Source: Yanghanlia sp047501535 (GTDB lineage Bacteria > Pseudomonadota > Gammaproteobacteria > Burkholderiales > Burkholderiaceae_B). Taken from it: 64,000 nt of DNA. The notes under the pieces were generated by a model that was given only the letters and a program-made list of their open reading frames with translations, searched no databases and was not told the DNA's origin. Of the stretch, positions 33,423 through 41,248 are shown one piece after another; the first letter of the stretch is position 1, and each line of letters begins with the position of its first letter. The DNA lies in NCBI RefSeq assembly GCF_047501535.1, contig NZ_JAZDRJ010000003.1:186001-250000 (forward strand), given 5' to 3'. A program made the position numbers and the translations under genes.

Positions 33423-34313
33423 TCAGGAACCGCTTGAGGCCATAGCCAGCGTGCGGTTGCTTGCTTTAACCAGTTGGCGCAAACGGTTGGCGTCGCCCAC
33501 GCGGGCAGAGCGTGCATCCGCGTTGAGCAGCACAATCGCCAAGTCGCGGTTGTCGATGCGGGTCAGCATCACCAGGCACTGGCCAGCTTCGTTGATAAAG
33601 CCGGTTTTAGATACCCGGATATCCCAATCGTCGCGCTTCACCAAACGGTTTGTGTTGTTGTAAGTCAGTTGCCGACCCCGGTTCAGCGTGAAGACCTCGG
33701 TGTCGTCGGTGGCATAGTGGCGAATCAGCGGGTGTTTATCGGTGGCGCGCAGCAGTTTCACCAAGTCGTGAGAGGTGGCGACGTTATCGCTAGACAGGCC
33801 GGTGGGTTCCACAAACCGGGTGTGACGCATGCCCAAGGCGCGTGCTTTGTCGTTCATGGCGCGCACAAAGGCAGGCAAGCCGCCCGGGTAATGGCGCCCC
33901 AGCGCATTGGCAGCCCGGTTTTCAGAAGACATGAGCGACAAATGCAGCATTTCGCCGCGCGTCAGGCGGGTGCCCACCGCCAGGCGCGAACGCGAATAAC
34001 GCATGCGGTCCACATCGGCATCGGCAATGGTCAGCACTTCGTCCATAGGCTGGCCTGATTCCAGCACCACTAGCGCTGTCATGAGCTTAGTGATTGATGC
34101 AATGGGGCGAAGCTCGTTGCTGTTTTTTTCGTAGATGCGGTTGCCATTTTCCAAGTCGTACACAAGAGCGACTTCTGCTCGCAAGGCAGCGTCCAAGGCA
34201 TCTGAACCCGACTGGGCCTGAAGAAGGGGTGAGAAGGAAAACACGCCAACGGCACCCAAGCACAGCGCTGAGCGGCGGATAAATCGCGAGAAAAGGGCGG
34301 GAATGGTGGGCAT
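33423..34313 (-). CDS. D-alanyl-D-alanine endopeptidase (PbpG/PBP7 type)
   Basis: A 296-residue exported peptidase starting at ATG 34313, with a signal peptide (about residues 1-33, ending LLQAQ). The serine-type penicillin-binding motifs are complete: SITK, SSENR for the SxN motif, and VSKTGF for KTG. PBP7-type enzymes cleave D-Ala-DAP crosslinks in the periplasm and help remodel the cell wall. Length matches E. coli PbpG. It is the first gene before the NRDE gene. Its upstream side borders the decayed integrase island. Confidence 0.93.
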   Translation of the reverse strand: MPTIPALFSRFIRRSALCLGAVGVFSFSPLLQAQSGSDALDAALRAEVALVYDLENGNRIYEKNSNELRPIASITKLMTALVVLESGQPMDEVLTIADADVDRMRYSRSRLAVGTRLTRGEMLHLSLMSSENRAANALGRHYPGGLPAFVRAMNDKARALGMRHTRFVEPTGLSSDNVATSHDLVKLLRATDKHPLIRHYATDDTEVFTLNRGRQLTYNNTNRLVKRDDWDIRVSKTGFINEAGQCLVMLTRIDNRDLAIVLLNADARSARVGDANRLRQLVKASNRTLAMASSGS

Positions 34314-34878
34314 GGCGGCATCGCGACAGCAGTAATTCAAGCGATATTATCAGAAAAAACATGAAGAATTAATGGCTTACGCCAATTTCTTCAAATATTT
34401 TTTAAGTGGTGCTGCGATACCGCCCATTTTTCGGGTTCAGCAGCCGGGCACGCTAAGCTGATAGCCGATGGTTACTGTGGTGACCTGTGTGCCGCATGGC
34501 CCGTAGGAATACAGCAGGTGAGAGGCGCTTTGATACTGGTGCGACACAGCGTGTCGCTTGTATGTAGTCTGATGAGGGTGCTTGGGCCGCATTTTGCTCA
34601 AATATTCATTTGTTTTTATCTTTGAGTGACGTAACATCCAATGCGAACAATGTTTCTGAGTAGTGACGAGATGAAGGTCGGTTCCAACAGAGAAAAATCC
34701 GGGCTTCCTCGTTTTTTACTAATGTCCTTACTCGTAAAAATCGACTGCCATTGACTTCGGAAACCCTCACTGAGGCGTGGCGGCGATAGCATACCAACGC
34801 CAGCATACTGTCTATTCCCGTATTGACGCCTATGAGTTTTTGTGCCCCAATATAGGGGAACAAATTAGGAGGTTTACT
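34314..34878. other. Non-coding stretch at the left edge of the island
   Basis: About 560 bases between the PbpG-type gene and the antitoxin. It holds a decayed integrase fragment at 34625-34750 and the presumed promoters of both neighbours. The part 34400-34600 has short open frames, but I recognise none. Confidence 0.6.
34625..34750 (-). pseudogene. Decayed N-terminal fragment of a tyrosine integrase
   Basis: Read on the minus strand, this stretch aligns with the N-terminus of the integrase at 35821-36741. It shares the 13 bases AACATCCAATGCG (34633-34645 and 36611-36623), CCGGATTTTT, and a start region with TAAGGaC/TAAGGcC. Translation in mixed frames gives TSKDISKKRGSP against TSKAVSAKIRGEP, and HWMLRHSK against HWMLRYTS. 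A frameshift lies between them, so it cannot be functional. It is probably a relic of an earlier, related element inserted at the same place. Confidence 0.7.
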
Positions 34879-35211
34879 ATGCAGACATTCACTATACGTG
34901 AATTGCGCGAACGCTCCGGTGATCTGAGCCGTGAAGCCGAGGAAGGCCGCTTGTCGCTTGTCACCCGCCATGGTCAGCCGCTGTTTGTGAGTGTGCCATT
35001 TACCGATGAGTTGCTCCGGGCGGGCGTGCATACCGCGCTGGCTGTCAGCTTGTTCAAGGCCGGGGAGATGACCTCGGCCCGCGCAGCTAAACTTGCCCGG
35101 ATGAGCCTGCCACAGTTCTTGGAACATCTGAGTGACCAGGGTATTCCTGTGGTGGATTACAACCCCACGGAACTGGAACAGGAACTCAGCTCCTTTGATA
35201 CTGGGAAATGA
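34879..35211 (+). CDS. Antitoxin: Phd/YefM-like N-terminus fused to UPF0175 domain
   Basis: A 110-residue protein starting at ATG 34879 behind a strong AGGAGG. The N-terminal half (1-45) has the Phd/YefM form, TFTIRELRERSGDLSREAEE with RHGQPLFVSVPF. The C-terminal half matches UPF0175: ALAVSLFKAGEMTSARAAKL, then MSLPQFLEHLSDQGIPVVDY. The following toxin gene overlaps by four bases, the standard antitoxin-toxin layout. The first part probably binds DNA and autoregulates; the second probably binds the toxin, but this split is inference. The module sits between integrase relics, so it is likely mobile. Confidence 0.85.
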   Translation: MQTFTIRELRERSGDLSREAEEGRLSLVTRHGQPLFVSVPFTDELLRAGVHTALAVSLFKAGEMTSARAAKLARMSLPQFLEHLSDQGIPVVDYNPTELEQELSSFDTGK

Positions 35212-35708
35212 TGCGGCCCGTTGTTGTATCGGACGCGGGTCCGTTGATCGCGCTGGCGGGCTGTGGGCAACTGGAATTGTTGGTTGCCGTATTCGGTGAC
35301 ATTCACATTCCGCAAGCGGTGCTCGATGAAACGACTGCAGACCAGTCTCGTCGTGGCGCAGCCGATATCGCTGCTTTCGGGCGACGACACGCCACCGTTC
35401 ACGCCAATCGCAGTGATGCCATCTACAAAGCTGCGGTCAGTCATCTTGATGAGGGTGAGGCGCAGGCATTGAGCCTGGCTCATGCGCTCGGGTGTGGACT
35501 GTTGATGGATGAACGACGTGGGCGGCAAGAGGCACAACGCCAGGGGCTACCGCTATTTGGCGTGCTCGGTGTCTTGTTGCAGGCAAAGCGTTTGGGAAAA
35601 GTTTCGGCCGTCGCGCCGTTGCTGGCTAAGATGCAGCAGAATGGTTATCGCATCAGCACTGATCTGATTTCTGCTGTGCTGGCTATAGCGGGCGAGAGCA
35701 GGACTTGA
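35208..35708 (+). CDS. Toxin: DUF3368 PIN-like domain protein
   Basis: A 166-residue protein of the DUF3368 family, PIN-like ribonuclease fold. The N-terminal acidic residue lies in VVVSDAGPLIALAGCGQLEL. Further acidic residues expected at the metal site are in LDEGEAQALSLA and LLMDERRGRQEA. It overlaps the antitoxin by ATGATGA. PIN toxins cleave RNA, but the target cannot be read here. The open frame is intact with all acidic positions, so activity is plausible. The gene is within the small decayed island. Confidence 0.85.
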   Translation: MMRPVVVSDAGPLIALAGCGQLELLVAVFGDIHIPQAVLDETTADQSRRGAADIAAFGRRHATVHANRSDAIYKAAVSHLDEGEAQALSLAHALGCGLLMDERRGRQEAQRQGLPLFGVLGVLLQAKRLGKVSAVAPLLAKMQQNGYRISTDLISAVLAIAGESRT

Positions 35709-35715
35709 GGCTCCC

Positions 35716-35814
35716 TTAATCAAAGTGCTCGCGAATCACGGACTCTAGCCGCCGGTACTCCTTGTTGATCAAATCTGACAGCACCGTAATGCTCCGTAGA
35801 TTGCTAGAAACTTC
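35716..35814 (-). pseudogene. C-terminal scrap of an unidentified gene
   Basis: On the minus strand a 32-codon open stretch, closed by an upstream TGA at 35815-35817 and ending at TAA, encodes EVSSNLRSITVLSDLIN followed by KEYRRLESVIREHFD. The amphipathic, charged C-terminus reads like the end of a real protein, but there is no start codon and I cannot assign a family. It may be what remains of island cargo after the deletion that truncated the integrase. Confidence 0.35.
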
Positions 35815-35820
35815 TCAGAA

Positions 35821-36741
35821 TCATTTATGGGGTAGAAAGACTTCAGAACAGGGATGCCGGGGCGACCTTCTGATAGTTCTTGGCGGTGGGAGGTCATCAA
35901 AGTCGGGCAGGGGAATGTCAATGGCAACACGGGACTTGCTGCGCTCTTGCGGTAAGTACCAGACCTTTTCTTCCAGATCGAATTCGCTCCACCGCGCTTC
36001 GGTCAGCTCGCCTTTCCTGACTCCTAGCAAGACCAAAAGCGCACAAGCCAAGTAGTTGTCTCGGGTGAAGCCATCGGATTCTTCCCTGAATTTTTTGAAG
36101 ATGAAGGCAAGCTCGTCGGTTGTGAGGGCTCTATGCCTGCTTTTTTCTATGCCGCCAGCATCATTCACCGAGAAAGCGAAAGCAGGGTTGTAAGAGATGA
36201 TATCCAGCTTGATGCCATGGTTAAACAGCTGCTTGCAGTACATCAAAGCATCGTTGGCAACCGCTGGCCTATTGCTGTCTGCAATGTTCCGCAAGACCTG
36301 CCTGATGTCGCGCCCGGTAACCGCCGCCCGCTTCATTTGCCCAATCACGGGGGCGATTTCTTTGGTGTAAACGCGCAAGGGAATGTGGTGGTGTTTCAGG
36401 CGTTTGACATTGCCTTCATGCCAGTCGTTGAAACGGTCATGCACGCAGGCGATTGAGCTGTTCTCGGCTCTTCTCTTGGCAACAAGGGGGTCCAGACCTT
36501 CGCGCAGCTGCTTCATCTGCAAAGCAGCTTTGATGCGAGCGTCTGCGAGCGATAGGTCCTCTACCTTGCCCAGAGTCATTTCTTTGCGCTTGGTATTGGA
36601 TGTGTAACGCAACATCCAATGCGCACGACCTCTTTTAGGTACGACGAGGTAAAGGCCGTTGCCATCGGCGAAGCGTCCAGGCTCCCCCCGGATTTTTGCA
36701 CTGACGGCCTTACTTGTAAGTTCTGCCGTAACGGACTCCAA
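35821..36741 (-). pseudogene. Truncated tyrosine recombinase (P4-type integrase)
   Basis: A 306-residue open frame starting at TTG 36741; no ATG is available. The N-terminal DUF4102 domain is clear (SAKIRGEPGRFADGNGLYLV, TLGKVEDLSLADARIKA), followed by the SAM-like core-binding domain (about 100-180). The catalytic domain starts normally with the first Arg in LLGVRKGELTEARW, then stops being homologous after AIDIPLPDFD. The His-x-x-Arg motif and the Tyr nucleophile are absent; the last 25 residues are out-of-family. Full-length relatives have about 390-420 residues. The enzyme should therefore be inactive. Confidence 0.88.
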
Positions 36742-36742
36742 A

Positions 36743-36810
36743 TGTACCCACCACCAGCCTTGGCGAGATTAGCGATGTACCCACCGAGTTTTTGTTGATC
36801 GTGGTGGGTA
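36743..36810. repeat. Short repeats beside the integrase start (candidate att or control region)
   Basis: TGTACCCACC occurs at 36743-36752 and 36776-36785, 33 bases apart. An inverted partial copy, GGTGGGTA, is at 36803-36810. Integrase start regions commonly hold arm-type or promoter sites; which role these have is not shown. Confidence 0.5.
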
Positions 36811-36892
36811 TCAGTTGAGTTGCATGGAGTTCGTTTCTTCTAGAACTATTGATTTTAATGAGGAAATTTACTTCAGTTGGCCTCGATAAACA

Positions 36893-37825
36893 TCACTCAA
36901 TATTCTGCGCCTGCTCCCGCATCTGCTCAATCAGCAACTTCAGATCAATAGCTGCGCGAGTCATGCTTAGGGCGCCTGCTTTGGAGCCCAGGGTGTTGGC
37001 TTCGCGGTTCATTTCCTGGAAGAGGAAGTCGAGTCGTTTGCCTGCGCCGCCGGCTTTGCGGGTCGGGGCGGGGGAGGTTTTTGCGGCGGCGGTGCCGCTC
37101 AGGATATGCCCAAGCTCTTCAATGTGGGAACGCAGGCGGGCGAGTTCTTCGGCGACGTCGATGCGCAGTGAAAACAGCGAGGTTTCTTGGGCAATGCGGG
37201 CCGATAGTTCTTCGCCTGTAATGAGGGCGAAGCCGTCGGGGTTGGCGTGCAGCAGGGCGTCTCTTAGGCGTTGCGCCAGCTTTTGCTGGTGCTCTTCCAG
37301 TATGACGGGCAGGGAGGCTTCGACTTCGTCGGTGATGCGGGTCATGCTTTCCGCGCACTCTTGCATGATGTCGGCGAGGCGGCGGCCTTCACGTTGGCGC
37401 GCTGCTTGAAGGTCGGCAAGCGCTCGGGTGCCGGCATCCAGGGCCATGGCGGTCCAGGCTTCGGCATCCAGGGTTTCGGTGCCGTTGGAAGCCGCCAGCA
37501 GTTCGCTCAGGCGCGGCGCCGGGACATCGGGAATGATCTTCCGGGTGGCGGCCAGCAGGTCGGCCAGGCGCTGCAGCGAGGCGGTGTCCAGCGAGGCTGC
37601 ATCTGCCGTCAGGGCGCGCGCATAGTTGGCGCGGATTTCCACTTTTCCACGAGAAATTTCCCGTGAGAGCAGGTCGCGCAATGGGGCTTCCACCATGCGC
37701 AGGTCTTCGGGAAGGCGGAAGTTCAAATCAAGAAAGCGGCTGTTAACGCTTCGAATTTCAATGGTAAGTGTGCCGTGCTCGGTTTCGGCTTTGGCCGTTC
37801 CGAAAGCGGTCATGCTGCGTATCAT
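36893..37825 (-). CDS. YicC/YloC-type endoribonuclease family protein
   Basis: A 310-residue cytosolic protein from ATG 37825 (MIRSMTAFGTAKAETEHGTL). Family blocks are IRSVNSRFLDLNFRLPEDL, the stretch SREISRGKVEIRANYAR, and the C-terminal KRLDFLFQEMNREANTLGSKA. E. coli YicC cuts RNA and affects RyhB turnover; that function is inferred here. The segment TAAAKTSPAPTRKAGGAG just before the C-terminal motif is an extra low-complexity insertion. It is divergent from rph. In several betaproteobacteria I recall gmk downstream, but here the gene is followed by the integrase island. Confidence 0.9.
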   Translation of the reverse strand: MIRSMTAFGTAKAETEHGTLTIEIRSVNSRFLDLNFRLPEDLRMVEAPLRDLLSREISRGKVEIRANYARALTADAASLDTASLQRLADLLAATRKIIPDVPAPRLSELLAASNGTETLDAEAWTAMALDAGTRALADLQAARQREGRRLADIMQECAESMTRITDEVEASLPVILEEHQQKLAQRLRDALLHANPDGFALITGEELSARIAQETSLFSLRIDVAEELARLRSHIEELGHILSGTAAAKTSPAPTRKAGGAGKRLDFLFQEMNREANTLGSKAGALSMTRAAIDLKLLIEQMREQAQNIE

Positions 37826-37930
37826 GCTGTGGTGTCCTGAAGAGGGCCGGAGCCTCCGGCCGCGGGAATACGACATTGTACGAGCCGTCGTGAGAGAATG
37901 CTTCCATCCCAATGTTTTTCAGGAGACTTT

Positions 37931-38689
37931 GTGTCCACATCTGTTTCGCAATCTTCGCAAGCTGCTGTCGTCCGTGAATCTGGCCGGGCGGTGGCGCAGC
38001 TCAGGCCAGTCAGTATTCAGACTGGTTTTACTCCTTACGCTGAAGGGTCGGTGCTGATTTCCATGGGCGGCACTCGGGTTCTGTGCAATGCCAGTGTGCT
38101 CGAAAAAGTGCCGCCTTTTCTGAAAGGGCAGGGCAAGGGCTGGGTGACTGCTGAATACGGTATGTTGCCGCGCTCCACACATACGCGTTCCGACCGTGAA
38201 GCCGCGCGTGGCAAGCAGAGTGGCCGAACCCAAGAGATTCAGCGCCTGATTGGCCGCAGCCTGCGGGCCGTGTTTGATCTTGAAGCGTTGGGTGAGCGCA
38301 CCTTGCACCTGGACTGCGACGTGATTCAGGCTGATGGTGGCACGCGTTGCGCGAGCATCACTGGGGCCTGGGTGGCAGCCGCATTGGCGGTGCGGCACCT
38401 GGAGAAAGCGGGTGCGCTGCCCGGTAAGCCGCTGCTGGATCACGTGGCGGCTGTTTCGGTGGGGTTGGTGGGAAATGCCTGCTTGCTCGACTTGGACTAT
38501 GTCGAGGATTCTGGTTGCGACGCTGATGTAAACATCGTTATGACGGGGGCAGGCAGCTTGGTGGAAGTCCAGGGTACGGCAGAAGGCCAGACCTTTGATC
38601 GAACGACGCTCAACAGTCTGCTGGATCTCGCAGAAACCGGCATTGCCGCGTTGATTGCCGAGCAAAAGCGGGCGTTGGAAGCCGCTTGA
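37931..38689 (+). CDS. rph: Ribonuclease PH
   Basis: A 252-residue phosphorolytic 3'-5' exoribonuclease that trims tRNA 3' ends. The start is GTG 37931, seven bases after AGGAGA; an open frame from 37898 has no ribosome site. Signatures: VLISMGGTRVLCNASV, the region TAEYGMLPRSTHTRSDREA with active-site Arg residues, and DVIQADGGTRCASITGAW. The substrate-contacting SGCDADVNIVMTG follows. It is usually followed at once by rdgB, but here an MmgE/PrpD gene and a LysR gene intervene. Confidence 0.95.
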   Translation: MSTSVSQSSQAAVVRESGRAVAQLRPVSIQTGFTPYAEGSVLISMGGTRVLCNASVLEKVPPFLKGQGKGWVTAEYGMLPRSTHTRSDREAARGKQSGRTQEIQRLIGRSLRAVFDLEALGERTLHLDCDVIQADGGTRCASITGAWVAAALAVRHLEKAGALPGKPLLDHVAAVSVGLVGNACLLDLDYVEDSGCDADVNIVMTGAGSLVEVQGTAEGQTFDRTTLNSLLDLAETGIAALIAEQKRALEAA

Positions 38690-38704
38690 GGGCAGGCTCT
38701 GATT

Positions 38705-38743
38705 AGAAAAAAACCCATCAGCCGCAAGATGCGAGCTGATGGG
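38705..38743 (-). terminator. Terminator for the MmgE/PrpD gene
   Basis: The stem CCCATCAGC / GCTGATGGG (38714-38722, 38735-38743) has a run of seven A on its left, which becomes a T tract in the minus direction. It has no T tract on the rph side. Confidence 0.85.
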
Positions 38744-38793
38744 CGGTCAGGAAGGCAAATTTTTGTTTTTTTAACGATCAGGCGGCGGTCCGA

Positions 38794-40161
38794 TCAGGCT
38801 GCAGTCACGAACGGGCCGACTTGTTCGCATTCAGCCAGGGCCCAGACTTTGTCGATCACCTTGCGAACGGTGGCTTTATCCGCGGCGTTGCGATAGGTGC
38901 CAAGGCGCAGCGCCTTGTCTTCGATTTCGGGGCGGCTTAGGGTGTTGCCTGGGTCGCCCTTGGGCTCATCCACTCGTGCTTCCAGGCGGCGGCCGTCGCG
39001 TGTGTGGACGGTGACTTTACCGATCCAGCGCAAGGGGTAGGCGCCATCGACTTCGGGGTCGAGTTCCATGGTGACGCGATCGCGGAAGTCAGCGACTTCG
39101 GCCACGCCGGGGGCGGCATCGAACTCCGCCAAACCGGCACGCCCGTGCAGAGCAATCATGGCCAGCACGGTGCCCATCGAGAATTTCGACTGGTGTACAG
39201 TTGTGGGGTTGACCACGGGGCCGAGTACGTCGATGGCACCCTGGTGCACATGGGTTTCAACGCGCTCGATGTCCTCAGCCTTGAGGTTGTTTTCTTGCAT
39301 GGCCTTCTGCAAGGCATCGGCAGCCGGGTGGGTGTGGCGGCAGGAGGCGTGGAACTTGAAGGAAGTTTCCAGTACAGTCCAGCGGCTGCCCAGCCCATCG
39401 GTAAGCTTGGCGGGGTCGGCATCGGTGGACATGCCTGCGGCCATGCCTTGTGAGCCTTCCAGAATGCGGCTGGCACCGGTAAAGCCGTCGCGTGCCAACC
39501 AAGCGGCCATCAGGCCGTTTACGGCGGCGCGGGCGGTGTGCAATTGCTTGGAGTCAGCGGCGTCTTTAAGGAATTCCCACAGCCCGGCGGATTGCGTGCC
39601 GGCGGAACCCAGGGCGTGCAGCATTTGCTCACTGTCCAGGCGCAACAGGTTGCCCACTGCCGCAGCGGATGCCAGGGCGCCTACAGTGCCGGTGGTGTGG
39701 AAGATTTTGTAGTGCGAACGACCCAGGAATTCGCCGATACGGATGCCGACTTCATAACCTGCCACACAGGCGGTTAGTAGTTCGGGGCCGGAACGGCCCA
39801 GCGCTTGGGCGACGGCGATGGCAGGTGGGAAAACCACTGCAGCGGGGTGGAACACGGAACCGTTGTGCACGTCGTCCTGTTCTACCATGTGGGCGGCGGC
39901 GGCGTTGACCATGGCGGCGAACACGGGCGATGTACTGCGGCCTGTGACCAGGTTTTCGCTGGGGCCGCTGGTGGGGCCCATAGCGTCGGCGTAATCGGCG
40001 ATGGTGCGCACAGCGCGCGCGCTGGAGCCAGCCAGGATGGAGCCCAGGGTGTCCAGCATGAGGTCTTCGGTGCGCCGAAGTACGGCGTCTGGAATGGCAT
40101 CGTAGCGCAGCGAAGCGGCAAAATCAGCCAGCACGGCACTGGGATGGTTTGGCGTGGTCAT
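38794..40161 (-). CDS. MmgE/PrpD family protein
   Basis: A 455-residue protein starting at ATG 40161 (MTTPNHPSAVLADFAASLRY). It belongs to the MmgE/PrpD superfamily, which includes 2-methylcitrate dehydratase and aconitate isomerization-type enzymes. Typical segments: LMLDTLGSILAGSSARAV, the segment EQDDVHNGSVFHPAAVVFPP, and FKFHASCRHTHPAADALQ. The exact substrate is unknown because no prpB/prpC genes are nearby. It is divergent from a LysR gene, with 122 bases between, a layout that commonly marks regulator and target. The pair lies between rph and rdgB. Confidence 0.88.
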   Translation of the reverse strand: MTTPNHPSAVLADFAASLRYDAIPDAVLRRTEDLMLDTLGSILAGSSARAVRTIADYADAMGPTSGPSENLVTGRSTSPVFAAMVNAAAAHMVEQDDVHNGSVFHPAAVVFPPAIAVAQALGRSGPELLTACVAGYEVGIRIGEFLGRSHYKIFHTTGTVGALASAAAVGNLLRLDSEQMLHALGSAGTQSAGLWEFLKDAADSKQLHTARAAVNGLMAAWLARDGFTGASRILEGSQGMAAGMSTDADPAKLTDGLGSRWTVLETSFKFHASCRHTHPAADALQKAMQENNLKAEDIERVETHVHQGAIDVLGPVVNPTTVHQSKFSMGTVLAMIALHGRAGLAEFDAAPGVAEVADFRDRVTMELDPEVDGAYPLRWIGKVTVHTRDGRRLEARVDEPKGDPGNTLSRPEIEDKALRLGTYRNAADKATVRKVIDKVWALAECEQVGPFVTAA

Positions 40162-40283
40162 GATGCTATGGTCCGGTTCATTACAATAGGGGATTAGATT
40201 CTGAATACTTTGCCTGATGTACCGGGTTCTGCCAATTCTTGCTTTCGGAAGCGAGCCTTTGGGGTTTTCAAAGAGATTGTCCA
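40162..40283. promoter_or_regulatory. Divergent promoter region of the MmgE/PrpD and LysR genes
   Basis: A 122-base gap between divergent start codons, the normal place for a LysR-type binding site. I see no unequivocal T-N11-A operator and give only the region. Confidence 0.5.
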
Positions 40284-41204
40284 ATGACCATGCATTTTGA
40301 CTTCACTGACTTGCAGCTTGTGGTGAACGTAGCTGCGGCCCAAAGCATGACTAAAGGCGCTGAGCGCAGCTTCCTTTCGCTGCCCGCTGCCAGCGGCCGG
40401 GTGAAGAATCTGGAGCAGCGGCTGGGTACCACGATTTTCTTTCGTAGCAGCCAGGGCGTAACTCTGACGCCTGCAGGGGATGCGTTTCTGCGCCATGCGC
40501 GTATTGTTATGCGCCAGCTTGAACACCTGCGCGGCGATATGCAGGAGTTCGCCGACGGCATCAAGGGTTTGGTGAAAGTCTGTGCGAACACCACGGCCAT
40601 GAATGAGTTCATGCCGGACATCCTGGCTAGTTACCTGGCGGCGCACCCTGATGTCAATATTGAGTTGCGCGAACGCTTGAGCCACCAGGTGGTTAAAGCG
40701 GTGCTAGATGGCTCGGCGGATATCGGCATCACAGCGGCGCCGGCGCAAGATCGTGGCCTGGAGTTTCTGCCTTATCGCAGCGACAGACTGGTGCTGGTGA
40801 CACGGGAAGATCACCCTCTGGCTGCATCGGAATCGGTCGATTTTGAAGATACGCTGGACGACGACTACGTGTGTTTGGCAGAAAGCAGCGCCATCCACGC
40901 CTTTTTGTTGCAGGCCGCCGAGGAACTGGGCCGTGCCTTGCGCTTCCGGGTGGAAGTAAGCAGCTTCGAAGCCGTCTGCCGCATGATTTCCGCCGGAGTA
41001 GGCCTGGGAGTCATTCCGCATACGGCGGCTTTACGCTATGTGCAAGATCTCCCCATTAAAATCATCGACCTGAAAAACCCTTGGGCGGTGCGGCGCCTGC
41101 ATATTTGCGTCAGGGAGCTCGACCGCCTGCCCATATTTGCGCAAGAACTGGTGAAACTGATGCAAGAAGACGCCAGCGAGGCGGCTTTCGAAGGTAGCGA
41201 CTGA
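40284..41204 (+). CDS. LysR family transcriptional regulator
   Basis: A 306-residue LysR protein, ATG 40284 (MTMHFDFTDLQLVVNVAAAQ). Residues about 5-65 are the winged helix-turn-helix, with SLPAASGRVKNLEQRLGTTI as recognition region. Residues about 95-295 are the effector domain. The DNA-binding stretch has SFLSLPAAS where the family commonly has LNLSQPALS. It is divergent from the MmgE/PrpD gene, which it probably controls. It ends 44 bases before rdgB, so its transcript may extend into rdgB-hemW. Confidence 0.9.
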   Translation: MTMHFDFTDLQLVVNVAAAQSMTKGAERSFLSLPAASGRVKNLEQRLGTTIFFRSSQGVTLTPAGDAFLRHARIVMRQLEHLRGDMQEFADGIKGLVKVCANTTAMNEFMPDILASYLAAHPDVNIELRERLSHQVVKAVLDGSADIGITAAPAQDRGLEFLPYRSDRLVLVTREDHPLAASESVDFEDTLDDDYVCLAESSAIHAFLLQAAEELGRALRFRVEVSSFEAVCRMISAGVGLGVIPHTAALRYVQDLPIKIIDLKNPWAVRRLHICVRELDRLPIFAQELVKLMQEDASEAAFEGSD

Positions 41205-41248
41205 ACGCGCCCCCCTTTTTTCCATCGTTTCCAACCCGGAGAAAACTT

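Noticed and set aside
34606..35127. A 173-codon open frame on the minus strand opposite the antitoxin
   Set aside because: It overlaps the well-supported antitoxin; its last third is the frameshifted integrase remnant.
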